Source: Methylosarcina fibrata AML-C10 (GTDB lineage: Bacteria; Pseudomonadota; Gammaproteobacteria; Methylococcales; Methylomonadaceae). From it: a DNA stretch of 64,000 bases. Location of the stretch: the NCBI RefSeq assembly GCF_000372865.1, contig NZ_KB889965.1, positions 3,989,786 to 4,053,785 of the forward strand, written 5' to 3'. The position numbers and the translations under genes were made by a program. This document shows, piece by piece, positions 40,554 through 49,061 of this stretch. The notes beneath the pieces are model-generated. The model had not been told where the DNA came from and did no database searches. It saw only the letters and a list, made by a program, of their open reading frames with translations. The number at the start of each line of letters is the position of its first letter. Positions within the stretch are counted from its first letter, which is position 1.

Positions 40554-41840
40554 ATGAAACAGAATATTGTTGCAATTGTTGGGTTGGGTTATGTTGGGTT
40601 GCCATTAGCGGTGGAGTTTGGGAAAAAGTTTGAAACTATTGGGTATGACTTATCCGAAAGTAAAATTGCCAATTATAAAAAATATATTGACCCGACAAGA
40701 GAAGTCTCAAAGCAAGATTTTTTAGCCTCGTTTGGCTTGAAAGTAACCAATGATCCTAGTGAGATAAATAGAGCTGATTTTGTGATCATAGCAGTACCTA
40801 CACCAGTAGATGCTGCACATCAGCCAGATTTTTCACCTTTGGTTAAAGCTTCAACTACAGTTGGCAAATATTTAAAACGAGGTGCTATTGTTATTTATGA
40901 GTCGACTGTCTATCCTGGAGCAACTGAGGATATTTGCATACCTATACTCGAACAAGAATCCGGCCTTAAATGGAAAAAGAATTTTCATGTCGGCTATTCA
41001 CCGGAACGAGTTAATCCCGGGGACAAAGAGAAAAAAATTACGAAAATTATTAAGGTAGTGTCTGGCGATGAATTAGAAACACTCGATAAAATTGCCAAAC
41101 TATATGAAAGCATAATTGATGCCGGTGTCTATCGAGCCAGTTCTATCAAAGTGGCTGAAGCGGCAAAGGTTATTGAAAATACTCAACGCGATTTAAATAT
41201 AGCGTTGATGAATGAGCTATCTATTATATTTTCCCGTATAGGTATCGATACTCTGGAAGTATTAGAAGCTGCGGGAACTAAATGGAATTTTTTACCTTTC
41301 CGCCCTGGGTTAGTAGGTGGGCATTGTATTGGAGTTGATCCCTATTATCTGACTCATAAAGCGGAGATGATCGGCTATCATCCTGAAGTGATTCTTGCTG
41401 GAAGACGAATTAATGATGGTATGGCTTCATTCATTGCGCAGCAAACGGGTATGCTATTAATTCGTGCTGGTTATTCAATCAAAACTGCAAAAATTATTGT
41501 CTTGGGTTTAACTTTTAAAGAAAACTGTCCTGATTTAAGAAATTCAAAAGTTGCAGATGTAGTCTATGAATTACAGAATTTTGGTTGGGACGTATCAGTG
41601 CATGATCCAATAGCCGATCCTAAAGATGCGATAGACGAATATGGAATCTCATTGATGAATTGGGCTGATTTGCCAAGCGCAGATGCGATTGTTGCAGCAG
41701 TTTCTCATAAAGAATATTTAGAATTGCCTTTTACTGATTTATTAGGGAAACTAAAACCAGGCGGTGTGTTTGTAGATGTGAAATCGGTATATGATCCGGT
41801 TTTTATTCAGTCGGCTGGTTATAATTTGTGGCGACTGTAG
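40554..41840 (+). CDS. tviB: UDP-N-acetyl-D-glucosamine 6-dehydrogenase (TviB/WbpO type)
   Basis: A 428-residue nucleotide-sugar dehydrogenase that oxidises UDP-HexNAc to the uronic acid for Vi-like capsule or O-antigen. It shows the NAD motif VGLGYVGLPLAVEFGK, YESTVYPGATED, a lysine/asparagine region (EAAKVIENTQRDLNIALMNE), and the active-site cysteine in GLVGGHCIGVDPYYLTHKAE. Base composition is clearly AT-richer than the flanking genes. Genes for sugar transfer or export are absent, so the pathway is incomplete here. Confidence 0.88.
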   Translation: MKQNIVAIVGLGYVGLPLAVEFGKKFETIGYDLSESKIANYKKYIDPTREVSKQDFLASFGLKVTNDPSEINRADFVIIAVPTPVDAAHQPDFSPLVKASTTVGKYLKRGAIVIYESTVYPGATEDICIPILEQESGLKWKKNFHVGYSPERVNPGDKEKKITKIIKVVSGDELETLDKIAKLYESIIDAGVYRASSIKVAEAAKVIENTQRDLNIALMNELSIIFSRIGIDTLEVLEAAGTKWNFLPFRPGLVGGHCIGVDPYYLTHKAEMIGYHPEVILAGRRINDGMASFIAQQTGMLLIRAGYSIKTAKIIVLGLTFKENCPDLRNSKVADVVYELQNFGWDVSVHDPIADPKDAIDEYGISLMNWADLPSADAIVAAVSHKEYLELPFTDLLGKLKPGGVFVDVKSVYDPVFIQSAGYNLWRL

Positions 41841-41968
41841 CATTTGAATTTTATTAGATTATTTCAATAAAATAAATTTCATCAATAATTGATAATTTTT
41901 AATTATTAAAAATATTGATGATTAATTAAATTTAAGGACTATGTATTTTTAAATGCATAATTTAATTT

Positions 41969-43033
41969 ATGGAATTTACTAAAATATTATTAAATCGGTT
42001 TTCGGATAATCCGGCTACCTGGTTGATTACGGGGGTTGCAGGCTTTATTGGCTCAAATTTGTTAGAAGCGTTACTTGATAATGGTCAGCGCGTTATTGGG
42101 CTTGATAATTTTGCTACCGGTCATCAGCGTAATTTGGATCAAGTTAGAGATATTGTTGGTGAAGAGCGGTGGGACAACTTCAAGTTCATCAATGGCGATA
42201 TCAGAGATATTGCTGTTTGCCATCAAGCATGCATGAAGGTGGACTTCGTATTACATCAGGCAGCACTCGGTAGTGTCCCAAGATCCATTGCAGATCCTGT
42301 TAATACTAACGCGGCAAATATCGATGGATTCTTAAATATGTTGGTTGCCGCACGTGATGCCAAGGTGAAACGCTTTATTTATGCGGCCTCTTCTTCAACT
42401 TATGGCGATCATCCAGGCTTACCCAAAGTGGAAGATAAAATTGGAAAGCCTCTATCTCCTTATGCTGTAACCAAGTATGTGAATGAACTGTATGCGGATG
42501 TATTTGCAAGATGTTATGAGTTGGAGTCAATCGGATTACGTTATTTCAATGTATTTGGCCCCAGACAGGACCCTGCTGGCGCATACGCCGCAGTAATCCC
42601 CAAATGGATTACCGCCATGGTTCGGGGGGAGGATGTCTATGTCAATGGTGATGGCGAAACTAGTAGAGATTTCTGTTATATAAAAAATGTCGTGCAAGCC
42701 AATCTACTAGCCGCAATTACTCAAAATAGCGCAGCAGTTAATCAAGTCTATAATATTGCTGTTGGCGATCGTACTACGCTAAATCAATTATTGGATTATC
42801 TAAAAGAAAATTTAGTTTTATATTTTAATAGGCTCGAAAATTTCAAGCCCATTTATCGGGATTTTCGATCTGGAGATGTTCGTCATTCACTCGCGAATAT
42901 TTCTAAAGCTCAGGCGTTATTAAGTTATGCGCCAACATATGATGTTAAAGCAGGATTATCGGAGGCATTAGATTGGTATTTAAAAAATCTTAACGAAATA
43001 TTTATTGATAATTATCCGTCTTCACCGACTTAA
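41969..43033 (+). CDS. tviC: UDP-GlcNAc/GlcNAcA C4-epimerase (TviC/WbpP type)
   Basis: A 354-residue extended SDR of the NAD-dependent epimerase family. It shows the Rossmann motif [17 protein letters not shown], substrate-recognition [13 protein letters not shown], catalytic [13 protein letters not shown] (Tyr-x-x-x-Lys) and [21 protein letters not shown]. It pairs with tviB as in Vi antigen and WbpO/WbpP loci. It has the same low GC as tviB; a 128-bp very AT-rich spacer lies between them. The stop is immediately followed by the transposase remnant. Confidence 0.88.
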   Translation: MEFTKILLNRFSDNPATWLITGVAGFIGSNLLEALLDNGQRVIGLDNFATGHQRNLDQVRDIVGEERWDNFKFINGDIRDIAVCHQACMKVDFVLHQAALGSVPRSIADPVNTNAANIDGFLNMLVAARDAKVKRFIYAASSSTYGDHPGLPKVEDKIGKPLSPYAVTKYVNELYADVFARCYELESIGLRYFNVFGPRQDPAGAYAAVIPKWITAMVRGEDVYVNGDGETSRDFCYIKNVVQANLLAAITQNSAAVNQVYNIAVGDRTTLNQLLDYLKENLVLYFNRLENFKPIYRDFRSGDVRHSLANISKAQALLSYAPTYDVKAGLSEALDWYLKNLNEIFIDNYPSSPT

Positions 43034-43043
43034 GCTCATCTCG

Positions 43044-43825
43044 TTATACACAACTTCCCGTCTCCCGCAGCGCCCGTATTCCCAAAGCGAAGTCCATGAC
43101 GCGCTGGAGGCCGATCCGGAGTGTTTTGGCGCCGGGTTCGCCGTCGCCTTTGCGACCTGGAAATCCGCCGAAGCTGGCTACCACGCGGATCACTTCGTTC
43201 AGAGGCGGTGGCGTGTCCGGCCGCGGCTTGCCATTCTTCACGGTCGAATATCGCTTCGCAGACCATCTCCGGGCAAGCCCTGCCCAGCCCCGCATCAGGT
43301 AACCGATCCGGCACTCAGCCATCCTATACAACGTTGGCGCCGGTTCGATACGCGATAGGGTCGACATCTGTAAAGCTTCGACTTGGCAGCCGTTTTTTAG
43401 GATATTGAAGAACCGTTCGATTTCCCAACGGCCGCGATACCCATCGATCAAGGTCGCGCCTTAGGCCAGCGCCAGGGCCGCCCGGTTACTCATCAGCCGC
43501 CATGCCAATGCCTTCTCGCCAGCCGGCGGATCGATTTCGCGGGCCAACAGCGCCGTGATTTCGAACCTCCCGCGTTTCCCGTCGGGTAAGCACACGCGTA
43601 GGCAGCGCAGTTTCTGGATGATATGGCGCCCTTTCCGTCCTGCGTGCGGCGGCAGGTAAAAATGGTCTCCGCCCGTCCGCCGCAGGCTACCGGAATGCTT
43701 GCACTGGGATTGGCGGTGTCAATGGCCAATAATGTCCCCGATCGCTTGTTCAACCGTTTATCTCCCAAATCGATTTCTGACAATTCTTCACCCGCCTAGC
43801 GCATCTCTATGTTTCCCTGAATTCA
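43044..43825 (-). pseudogene. IS4/Tn5-like transposase remnant
   Basis: On the minus strand, a start region reading SEIDLGDKRLNKRSGTLLA (preceded by an in-frame TAG) is followed, after a frameshift and large internal loss, by the C-terminal third: YRGRWEIERFFNILKNGCQ, VEALQM, LNEVIRVVASFGGFPGRKGD and a final GSCV. These are the hallmarks of Tn5-type IS4 transposases, with the catalytic glutamate in WEIERFF. The element is a fossil, with no clear inverted ends found. Confidence 0.75.
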
Positions 43826-44052
43826 AACAGGCGGTAGCTTATCAGCATAGCGGATGTTGTGTATCGAGATGCCTTAGCGTTTTGACCAAACTCATCCAAC
43901 ATTGCCAAAGGCTGCTTCAACATCTCGCAATACGGTTAGGTTAGCAGTGAGGATTTTTCCGGCCGGGCTTTTCGTTTCATCGCTCACCTCTGTTATAGTT
44001 TCGGTTAAACTGGTTTTTAATTTATCCATCCCTCTGAAGAAGATAATCCGGC

Positions 44053-44181
44053 ATGAAATCGAACCGATCTGCTCAACGCACTCATTCCGTCTGGCTGATG
44101 CTGTTCTGGCTCTACGTCGCCGTTCCCTTGGGCTGGGGCGTATGGTCGACCCTGAAAAAGGCGCTCGCGTTGTTTAATTGA
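44053..44181 (+). CDS. Small one-helix partner of OFA-type transporter (intact copy)
   Basis: A 42-residue protein: a short basic N-terminus, one hydrophobic helix (VWLMLFWLYVAVPLGWGVW) and STLKKALALFN. This pattern fits small proteins I recall being annotated 'MFS transporter small subunit' next to OFA transporters. It stands about 5 kb from the transporter at 37583, across the mobile island. Too short for ordinary gene callers. It may complement the decayed copy at 39018. Confidence 0.6.
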   Translation: MKSNRSAQRTHSVWLMLFWLYVAVPLGWGVWSTLKKALALFN

Positions 44182-44360
44182 GCTTTCGTATCGTCGAAAG
44201 ACGGCAATCGGCCATACCGCTTTGATGGCCGCCAAGAAGCGGATCTTTCATGGAGCATTGAAATCCGATGATGTCGAATTTTAGCGGAAAGGATTATTGA
44301 AAGGCGTTGTTGTCAGTCAAGTCAAAGCCTGAAAAGAGCGTGGGGCCAGACAATGAGTCA

Positions 44361-45182
44361 ATGACCATGAATATTTTCAAGCGTTTACGAATCCGCCATA
44401 TCCTGCGCCGCTATCCCGTTCCGTGCGATTTGTGGCGGCAAGCCGTCAAGACGCTTCCTGTTGCGCAGGGGCTTTCGGCGGTGGAAAAAGCGCATCTGCG
44501 CGAACTGGCCACCTTGTTTTTGCGCGACAAGAAATTTTCCGGCGCCCAGGGGCTGCAATTGACCGATGCGATGTGCCTGACGATTGCGGTGCTGGCCTGT
44601 CTGCCGGTGCTCGGGCTTGGGTTCGGCTGTTTGTCGGGCTGGACCGAAGTCATCGTCTATCCGGAAGCGTTTCGGGTTGCCCGGGAAGAACCGGACGATG
44701 CCGGCGTCGTGCATTTTACGGAGCAGGAACTGGACGGAGAATCCTGGTCGCGCGGGCCTTTGATCCTGTCCTGGCAGGCTATCGAACAGGACCTCGAAGA
44801 CAGCCGCTCCGGACGCAACGTCGTCATTCACGAGATCGCCCATAAACTGGACGTGTTGAACGGCCCCGCCGACGGCTATCCGCCGCTGCATCGGTTCATG
44901 GACCTCAAGCAATGGACTCTATCTCTCGCTACCGCTTATCGAACTCTGGTGCGCCAAGTCGAGCGCCATCACCACCCTTGCCTGGATCCGTACGCGGCCG
45001 CCAGTCCGGCCGAGTTTTTTGCGGTCGTCAGCGAATATTTTTTCTGCGCTCCGGACATACTGCAAACGCACTTTCCCGAGGTTTACCGGCAATTGCAGCT
45101 TTATTACCGGCAGCATCCTTTACAGCGTAACCGGTCTGAGACGGACAAGGTTCAATCGAATGGGACGATAGATCAATTTTAG
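44361..45182 (+). CDS. mtfA: Zinc-dependent peptidase MtfA
   Basis: A 273-residue protein of the MtfA family; in E. coli MtfA binds the repressor Mlc and has aminopeptidase activity. The zinc motif is HEIAHKLD, and the third ligand is expected in PAEFFAVVSEYFF. ATG 44361 is chosen because MTMNIFKRLRIRHILRRYPVP resembles the family start; an in-frame upstream start at 44307 adds no similarity. It is transcribed alone and is convergent with the regulator at 45196. Confidence 0.88.
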   Translation: MTMNIFKRLRIRHILRRYPVPCDLWRQAVKTLPVAQGLSAVEKAHLRELATLFLRDKKFSGAQGLQLTDAMCLTIAVLACLPVLGLGFGCLSGWTEVIVYPEAFRVAREEPDDAGVVHFTEQELDGESWSRGPLILSWQAIEQDLEDSRSGRNVVIHEIAHKLDVLNGPADGYPPLHRFMDLKQWTLSLATAYRTLVRQVERHHHPCLDPYAAASPAEFFAVVSEYFFCAPDILQTHFPEVYRQLQLYYRQHPLQRNRSETDKVQSNGTIDQF

Positions 45183-45195
45183 AGAGTTCGGGTTT

Positions 45196-46236
45196 TTATC
45201 GTTTCTGCAACGACAATTCCCGAAACACACTTCGATAGGCTAATTCACTGCGCATCTGAGCCAAGCGGCGGGCTCCGGCCCGGTTCTCTTCGGGGCGGAA
45301 GCTGATTATCATCAGCAATCTCGTAGGTGAGCTTCTCGACCCCAAAAAATTCAGCAAGTCCAGCGTAAATTTATCGCTCCACTGCGAATTGTCGAGGATC
45401 AATATAAAAGTGGATTCGCTGCCCAGCCTTTCGAAAAAATTGGCTCCTTCCCGCAGCATGCGGGCTGCTTTGAGTTGCGGAAGAGGGCTTCGGAAGGAGC
45501 CGATTACTTCAGGCTCCAGCACATTGGCTACCTGTTGCAGCCAAGTCGGAGCAAATTGATATAAAAATTCAATCAGTGGCTTTCCTCCTGGCTTCCGGCA
45601 TCGGCGTTCCAGGGCTTCGAGCAGAGGCAGAAAAGGTTCGGCGGCTCCATTCAACGGCACGCATCGGGCGCGCAGAAGAGTAAATTCATGATGGCCGATC
45701 TCGGTCAGGAACCTTTCCAGCAGCGCGGTTTTTCCCGTTCTTCTTTCACCGTTCAAAAAAATCAGCCGACGGTCGCCTTCCGTTGCCTGCTCGAAAGTTT
45801 GAAGTAATTGGTCCAGTTCGGCTTCGAATTGCTGCCTGTTTTCGGGAATGCCGGGCTGCGGCCGCAACAGGATGCCTTCGGTCCGGAGCATGGGCTCGAT
45901 TGCCTGAAGGCCGTGTTGAACGGCGACTTCGGAAACAAAGCGGTAACCACGCCGGCAGGACGTCAGAATGTAGCTCGGTGTTTTTCGATCGTCATGCAAG
46001 GCTTTACGCAAGATGTTAATGGCCAGCCTCAATGCCGTATCCTCGACGATTCGGCCCTGCCATACCGCATCGAAAAGCTCTTCCTTGGAAATCAGACGGT
46101 CGGGATGCTGCAAAAAATACAGCAGCAACCGGTAAATCTTCGGCTGCAAGCTGACGATTCCGCTTTCCGAGCGTAACGACTGGGTGTCCGTATCCAGAAA
46201 AAACGACCCGAATGCGTAAGTAATTTTCTGTTCCAT
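45196..46236 (-). CDS. Winged-helix regulator with truncated ATPase domain
   Basis: A 346-residue one-component regulator. Residues 1-100 form an OmpR-type winged helix (YAFGSFFLDT, ISKEELFDAVWQGRIVEDTALR, SCRRGYRFV) as in CadC. An AAA/STAND-like ATPase segment follows with Walker A GERRTGKT (163-170) and a Walker B-like FILILDNSQW. Relatives of this kind usually continue for several hundred residues into TPR repeats; this one ends soon after the ATPase core. It faces the exported operon at 46639, with four direct repeats between them that could be its operator. Confidence 0.75.
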   Translation of the reverse strand: MEQKITYAFGSFFLDTDTQSLRSESGIVSLQPKIYRLLLYFLQHPDRLISKEELFDAVWQGRIVEDTALRLAINILRKALHDDRKTPSYILTSCRRGYRFVSEVAVQHGLQAIEPMLRTEGILLRPQPGIPENRQQFEAELDQLLQTFEQATEGDRRLIFLNGERRTGKTALLERFLTEIGHHEFTLLRARCVPLNGAAEPFLPLLEALERRCRKPGGKPLIEFLYQFAPTWLQQVANVLEPEVIGSFRSPLPQLKAARMLREGANFFERLGSESTFILILDNSQWSDKFTLDLLNFLGSRSSPTRLLMIISFRPEENRAGARRLAQMRSELAYRSVFRELSLQKR

Positions 46237-46279
46237 AAGAGCAAAGCCCTCGGTTTGTTATTCGAGCTATGGAGAGGGT

Positions 46280-46323
46280 TAACAGATTAATAACAATTTG
46301 CTAACAATTTGCTAACAAATTAC
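46280..46323. promoter_or_regulatory. Four tandem 11-bp direct repeats, candidate operator
   Basis: Four contiguous 11-mers all begin TAACA: TAACAGATTAA, TAACAATTTGC, TAACAATTTGC and TAACAAATTAC. One repeat per DNA turn is the pattern bound by OmpR/PhoB-type winged helices. The block lies 44-87 bp upstream of the start of the winged-helix gene and in the leader between it and the exported operon. Confidence 0.65.
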
Positions 46324-46447
46324 AAAAGCGAAATGAGTATACTAAAAAGCGGGATTTAAGGAAAAATTAAGTTTAGTGTGATTGCAGCAATAAGAGTCTG
46401 GCCGTGAAAGAAAAGTAAATCGAAGGAAAAACAAGGAGTAAGAGGAG

Positions 46448-46564
46448 ATGGCTAAATTTATTTCAAAGAAGAAACAGTCGATCGGCGGAATGAATAATCT
46501 GTTTCTCGACAAGAGGTACGGCAAAGCTTGGCTAGTAGTCAGCCATGTTGAAACGAAAAGCTAG
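46448..46564 (+). CDS. Possible small ORF running into the palindromic repeat
   Basis: A 38-codon frame begins ATG 46448 after AAGGAGTAAGAGGAG, an unusually strong ribosome-binding region. It reads MAKFISKKKQSIGGMNNLFL, then DKRYGKAW, and from about 46530 the codons are those of the dispersed repeat (LVVSHVETKS). It looks like a small gene whose 3' end was replaced by the repeat. No family is recognised. Confidence 0.4.
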   Translation: MAKFISKKKQSIGGMNNLFLDKRYGKAWLVVSHVETKS

Positions 46565-46631
46565 AACCCACCAGATCTACGAGGTTTTAAAAACTTCGTA
46601 GGCCTTTATTACCATGTTGACTGACTAGCAG
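46530..46631 (-). repeat. Palindromic dispersed repeat, copy 2 (MITE-like)
   Basis: This is the reverse-oriented relative of 17070-17140. The hairpin CTACGAGGTTTT / AAAAACTTCGTAG is at 46577-46601 and the shared tail GGCTAGTAGTCAGCC is at its left end. The right end carries CATGTTGACTGACTAGCAG, an imperfect inverted copy of the left end, so this copy has two termini and looks like a miniature element of about 100 bp without coding capacity. Confidence 0.7.
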
Positions 46632-46638
46632 GTTAAGC

Positions 46639-47169
46639 ATGAAACGAACGAATGTGTCCCTTATTCTGCTCTGTTTCGTTTGGGGCACAGTCTTGGCGCA
46701 AGGCTCGTCGGTGGAGTCCTCCCTCACCGAAGACGGTTCCAAAGCCTTGCGGGAGCACCTTGCGCTTGCGGCTAAATACCCGGCCGATTTCGGTTTCTCG
46801 AATGCAGACGAGGCGCGCTCGGCTCGCCTGGGTTGGGCATACCCTTATTATTCGCTGGACGAATGGGCTTCTTTGATCAAGAAGCCTTTGCAAGCCATTG
46901 CAGCGGAAACCGATGTTCCGCCGAGGAGGCTCATCGAAGTGCTGGGGGCGGATAAAACGCCCCGCTGCGTTTTCATCCAGGCGCGTCTGAAAAACGGGCA
47001 GTGGGGTCCCGGCGTATTGGGGTTTCGTAATTTGGCCGGCGATCTGACGAATCTGGCCAGGCATCCTCGGCGTTCTTATTTTGTTCTGCTGGTCGATCCG
47101 AATACGCGCCGATTGTATTTTGCGGATAAAACGAATCCGGACAAGTATTTTAGATTAGGAGAAAAATAA
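46639..47169 (+). CDS. Exported protein of unknown function, first gene of protease-vWA operon
   Basis: A 176-residue protein with a signal peptide (VSLILLCFVWGTVLAQG). The mature part has an N-terminal helical segment (SKALREHLALAAKYPADFGF) and a mixed region with VFIQARLKNGQWGPGVLGF and SYFVLLVDPNTRRLYFAD. No family is recognised. Its stop overlaps the next start as TAATG, so it is probably made in step with the protease-vWA protein; a chaperone, propeptide-like or inhibitor role is possible but unproven. Confidence 0.7.
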   Translation: MKRTNVSLILLCFVWGTVLAQGSSVESSLTEDGSKALREHLALAAKYPADFGFSNADEARSARLGWAYPYYSLDEWASLIKKPLQAIAAETDVPPRRLIEVLGADKTPRCVFIQARLKNGQWGPGVLGFRNLAGDLTNLARHPRRSYFVLLVDPNTRRLYFADKTNPDKYFRLGEK

Positions 47170-49034
47170 TGAAAAAATCTTTACTTTCCATGATGGCCGC
47201 TCTGTTTCCACTGATCGTGCTTGCGGATGCCACTTCTGGGGCGTTACAGAACCGCGGCCAGGAAATGTCAAATTGGTGCTGGGCAGCGAACTCCGAAATG
47301 CTGCTGGACTGGCACGGCAATGAGACCGGCCAGACTCAGATCGCCGATTTTGCCGTGGCCGGAGCGAATGTCGGTAATTATCTCAGCGCAGACGGTTGGG
47401 GGCCGTTCAAAATACCGGGTACCGATATCGTCTTCTTTCAAAAAGGTATAAAACAGGTGCTCGAACACTTCGGCCCCATCAAGAGCGACGTGCAAAATTC
47501 GGCGCTTTCCGAAAACGACGCCAAGGATTTTCTCGATCGGGGCAAGCCGTTTATCGTCCGCGAGGACTGGTCCGGCGGCGGAGCGCATGTGTTGGTGGCC
47601 AAAGATTATGCCGGCTCGGATTTTAAAATCGAAGATCCGTGGCCGTTGAATGGCCAACCGGCGCCGGGTAACCCCGGAGTTTCCGCATCGGTCGCTTATT
47701 CAACGCTCACGGGAACGACGCCGGATTACAGATCTGTCGTCTTCGGGTTAAGCGGCGGGAATACCTGGACTGAAACGTTAACCCTGGGCAAATCGCTCGA
47801 TATCGTCTTTTTGATCGATTCCACGGGAAGCATGGGGCCTTACATCAGCAACGTCAAAAGCCAGGCCACTGCTTTGGTATCCGACTTGAAGTCGAAATTC
47901 GAAGACTTGAGAATCGCCGTCGTCGAATACCGCGACTTTCCGGAGTATCCCTACGGCGATTCCGGCGACTACATTACCTCGGTCAAGACCTCCTTTACCG
48001 ACGACACGGATAATGCGATCGCCGCGATCGATTCGATTTCGGTCGGAGGCGGCGCCGATATTCCCGAAGCCTTGTTTTCGGCTGTAGAGCGTACCGCGAC
48101 GGGAGCCGAGATTGGCGGTTGGCGGACCGGCAATAACGTATCCCGTCATATCATATTGATGGGCGATGCGCCGGGCCACAGTCCGGAGCCCTGGACCGGC
48201 GGCAAATCGCTGGACGATTGCAAAACGGCATTGCAAAATCCGGATCATCCGGCGAGCGTGCAGGCGGTGCACGTCGGCTCTGACGACTCCGCCGGCGCGG
48301 ACTTTTCGGCCCTGGCTGCCGTCAATAACGGCCAGAAAGTATCGACGATCAGTGCCGATGACGTCTCGGGGCTGATTTCGGGCCTGATCGAGGACATTTC
48401 GAACGGCCGCTTTCCGATCCATGAAACCAAAAATCCCTATCCGGTCTTCACCTGGCCTCCTTTGGGCAGCCCGATGGCTTCGTCTCCGATGCTGAAGAGT
48501 TTGTCGGTCGAACTCGAATTCAACGATCCGGTAAGGAGCTGGCGTAAATATAAAACGATCAAAGTGAAAGACTTGGGTGCTACTTCCATTACCGCCAACA
48601 AGCTTTTGCCGGTCGGCGAATATCGCTGGCGGCTCAAAGGCAACACCAAATCCGGTAAATTTTTATATCCGGACGCAACGGAAGCCAAATCGGAGAAACT
48701 CGGCAAATTTGTCGAAGAGGCGTTCACTACGTTTAATCGGCTCTCGAATGCGCCGGGACCGATTACCAAGTTTTCCTCGACGTGCCCGTTTTCAACTGGG
48801 GCGGCCTATGATGTTTACTTTGAGAAAGATCCGGATACCGAAGTGTACGCTGTTAAGCGAATCAGCCAGTCGGGCAAGGAAAAAATCTTTAAATTTAAGC
48901 CCAAGAAACTTGTTGAAGTCGAAACGGGCGTTTTAAGCGCCACTCTCAAAGTCGGGAAAAACGAGAATTTCTGCTGGTACGTTCAGGGGTTGAACTACGA
49001 TCGGAAAAAGGTTGATCCGGAAGCTTTTAACTGA
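47169..49034 (+). CDS. Exported C70-like cysteine protease fused to vWA domain
   Basis: A 621-residue protein with a signal peptide of about 20 residues. Residues 25-160 resemble the AvrRpt2-type papain-like protease family: NRGQEMSNWCWAAN with nucleophile Cys37, GGGAHVLVAKDY with His140, and KIEDPWP with Asp156. Residues 207-415 are a von Willebrand A domain with the metal site DSTGSM (Asp217, Thr219, Ser221) and later GGGADIPEAL and ILMGDAPGH. The last 190 residues look like fibronectin-III-type beta structure (GEYRWRLKG, FCWYVQGLNY). This domain order is unfamiliar to me. It is coupled to the upstream gene by TAATG. Confidence 0.8.
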   Translation: MKKSLLSMMAALFPLIVLADATSGALQNRGQEMSNWCWAANSEMLLDWHGNETGQTQIADFAVAGANVGNYLSADGWGPFKIPGTDIVFFQKGIKQVLEHFGPIKSDVQNSALSENDAKDFLDRGKPFIVREDWSGGGAHVLVAKDYAGSDFKIEDPWPLNGQPAPGNPGVSASVAYSTLTGTTPDYRSVVFGLSGGNTWTETLTLGKSLDIVFLIDSTGSMGPYISNVKSQATALVSDLKSKFEDLRIAVVEYRDFPEYPYGDSGDYITSVKTSFTDDTDNAIAAIDSISVGGGADIPEALFSAVERTATGAEIGGWRTGNNVSRHIILMGDAPGHSPEPWTGGKSLDDCKTALQNPDHPASVQAVHVGSDDSAGADFSALAAVNNGQKVSTISADDVSGLISGLIEDISNGRFPIHETKNPYPVFTWPPLGSPMASSPMLKSLSVELEFNDPVRSWRKYKTIKVKDLGATSITANKLLPVGEYRWRLKGNTKSGKFLYPDATEAKSEKLGKFVEEAFTTFNRLSNAPGPITKFSSTCPFSTGAAYDVYFEKDPDTEVYAVKRISQSGKEKIFKFKPKKLVEVETGVLSATLKVGKNENFCWYVQGLNYDRKKVDPEAFN

Positions 49035-49061
49035 GTTTATTGCAGCCCATCCAGGTGAATC

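Noticed and set aside
39453-44052. Composite transposon carrying tviBC
   Set aside because: The two flanking elements belong to different families, so they cannot form a classical composite; listed as an island instead.
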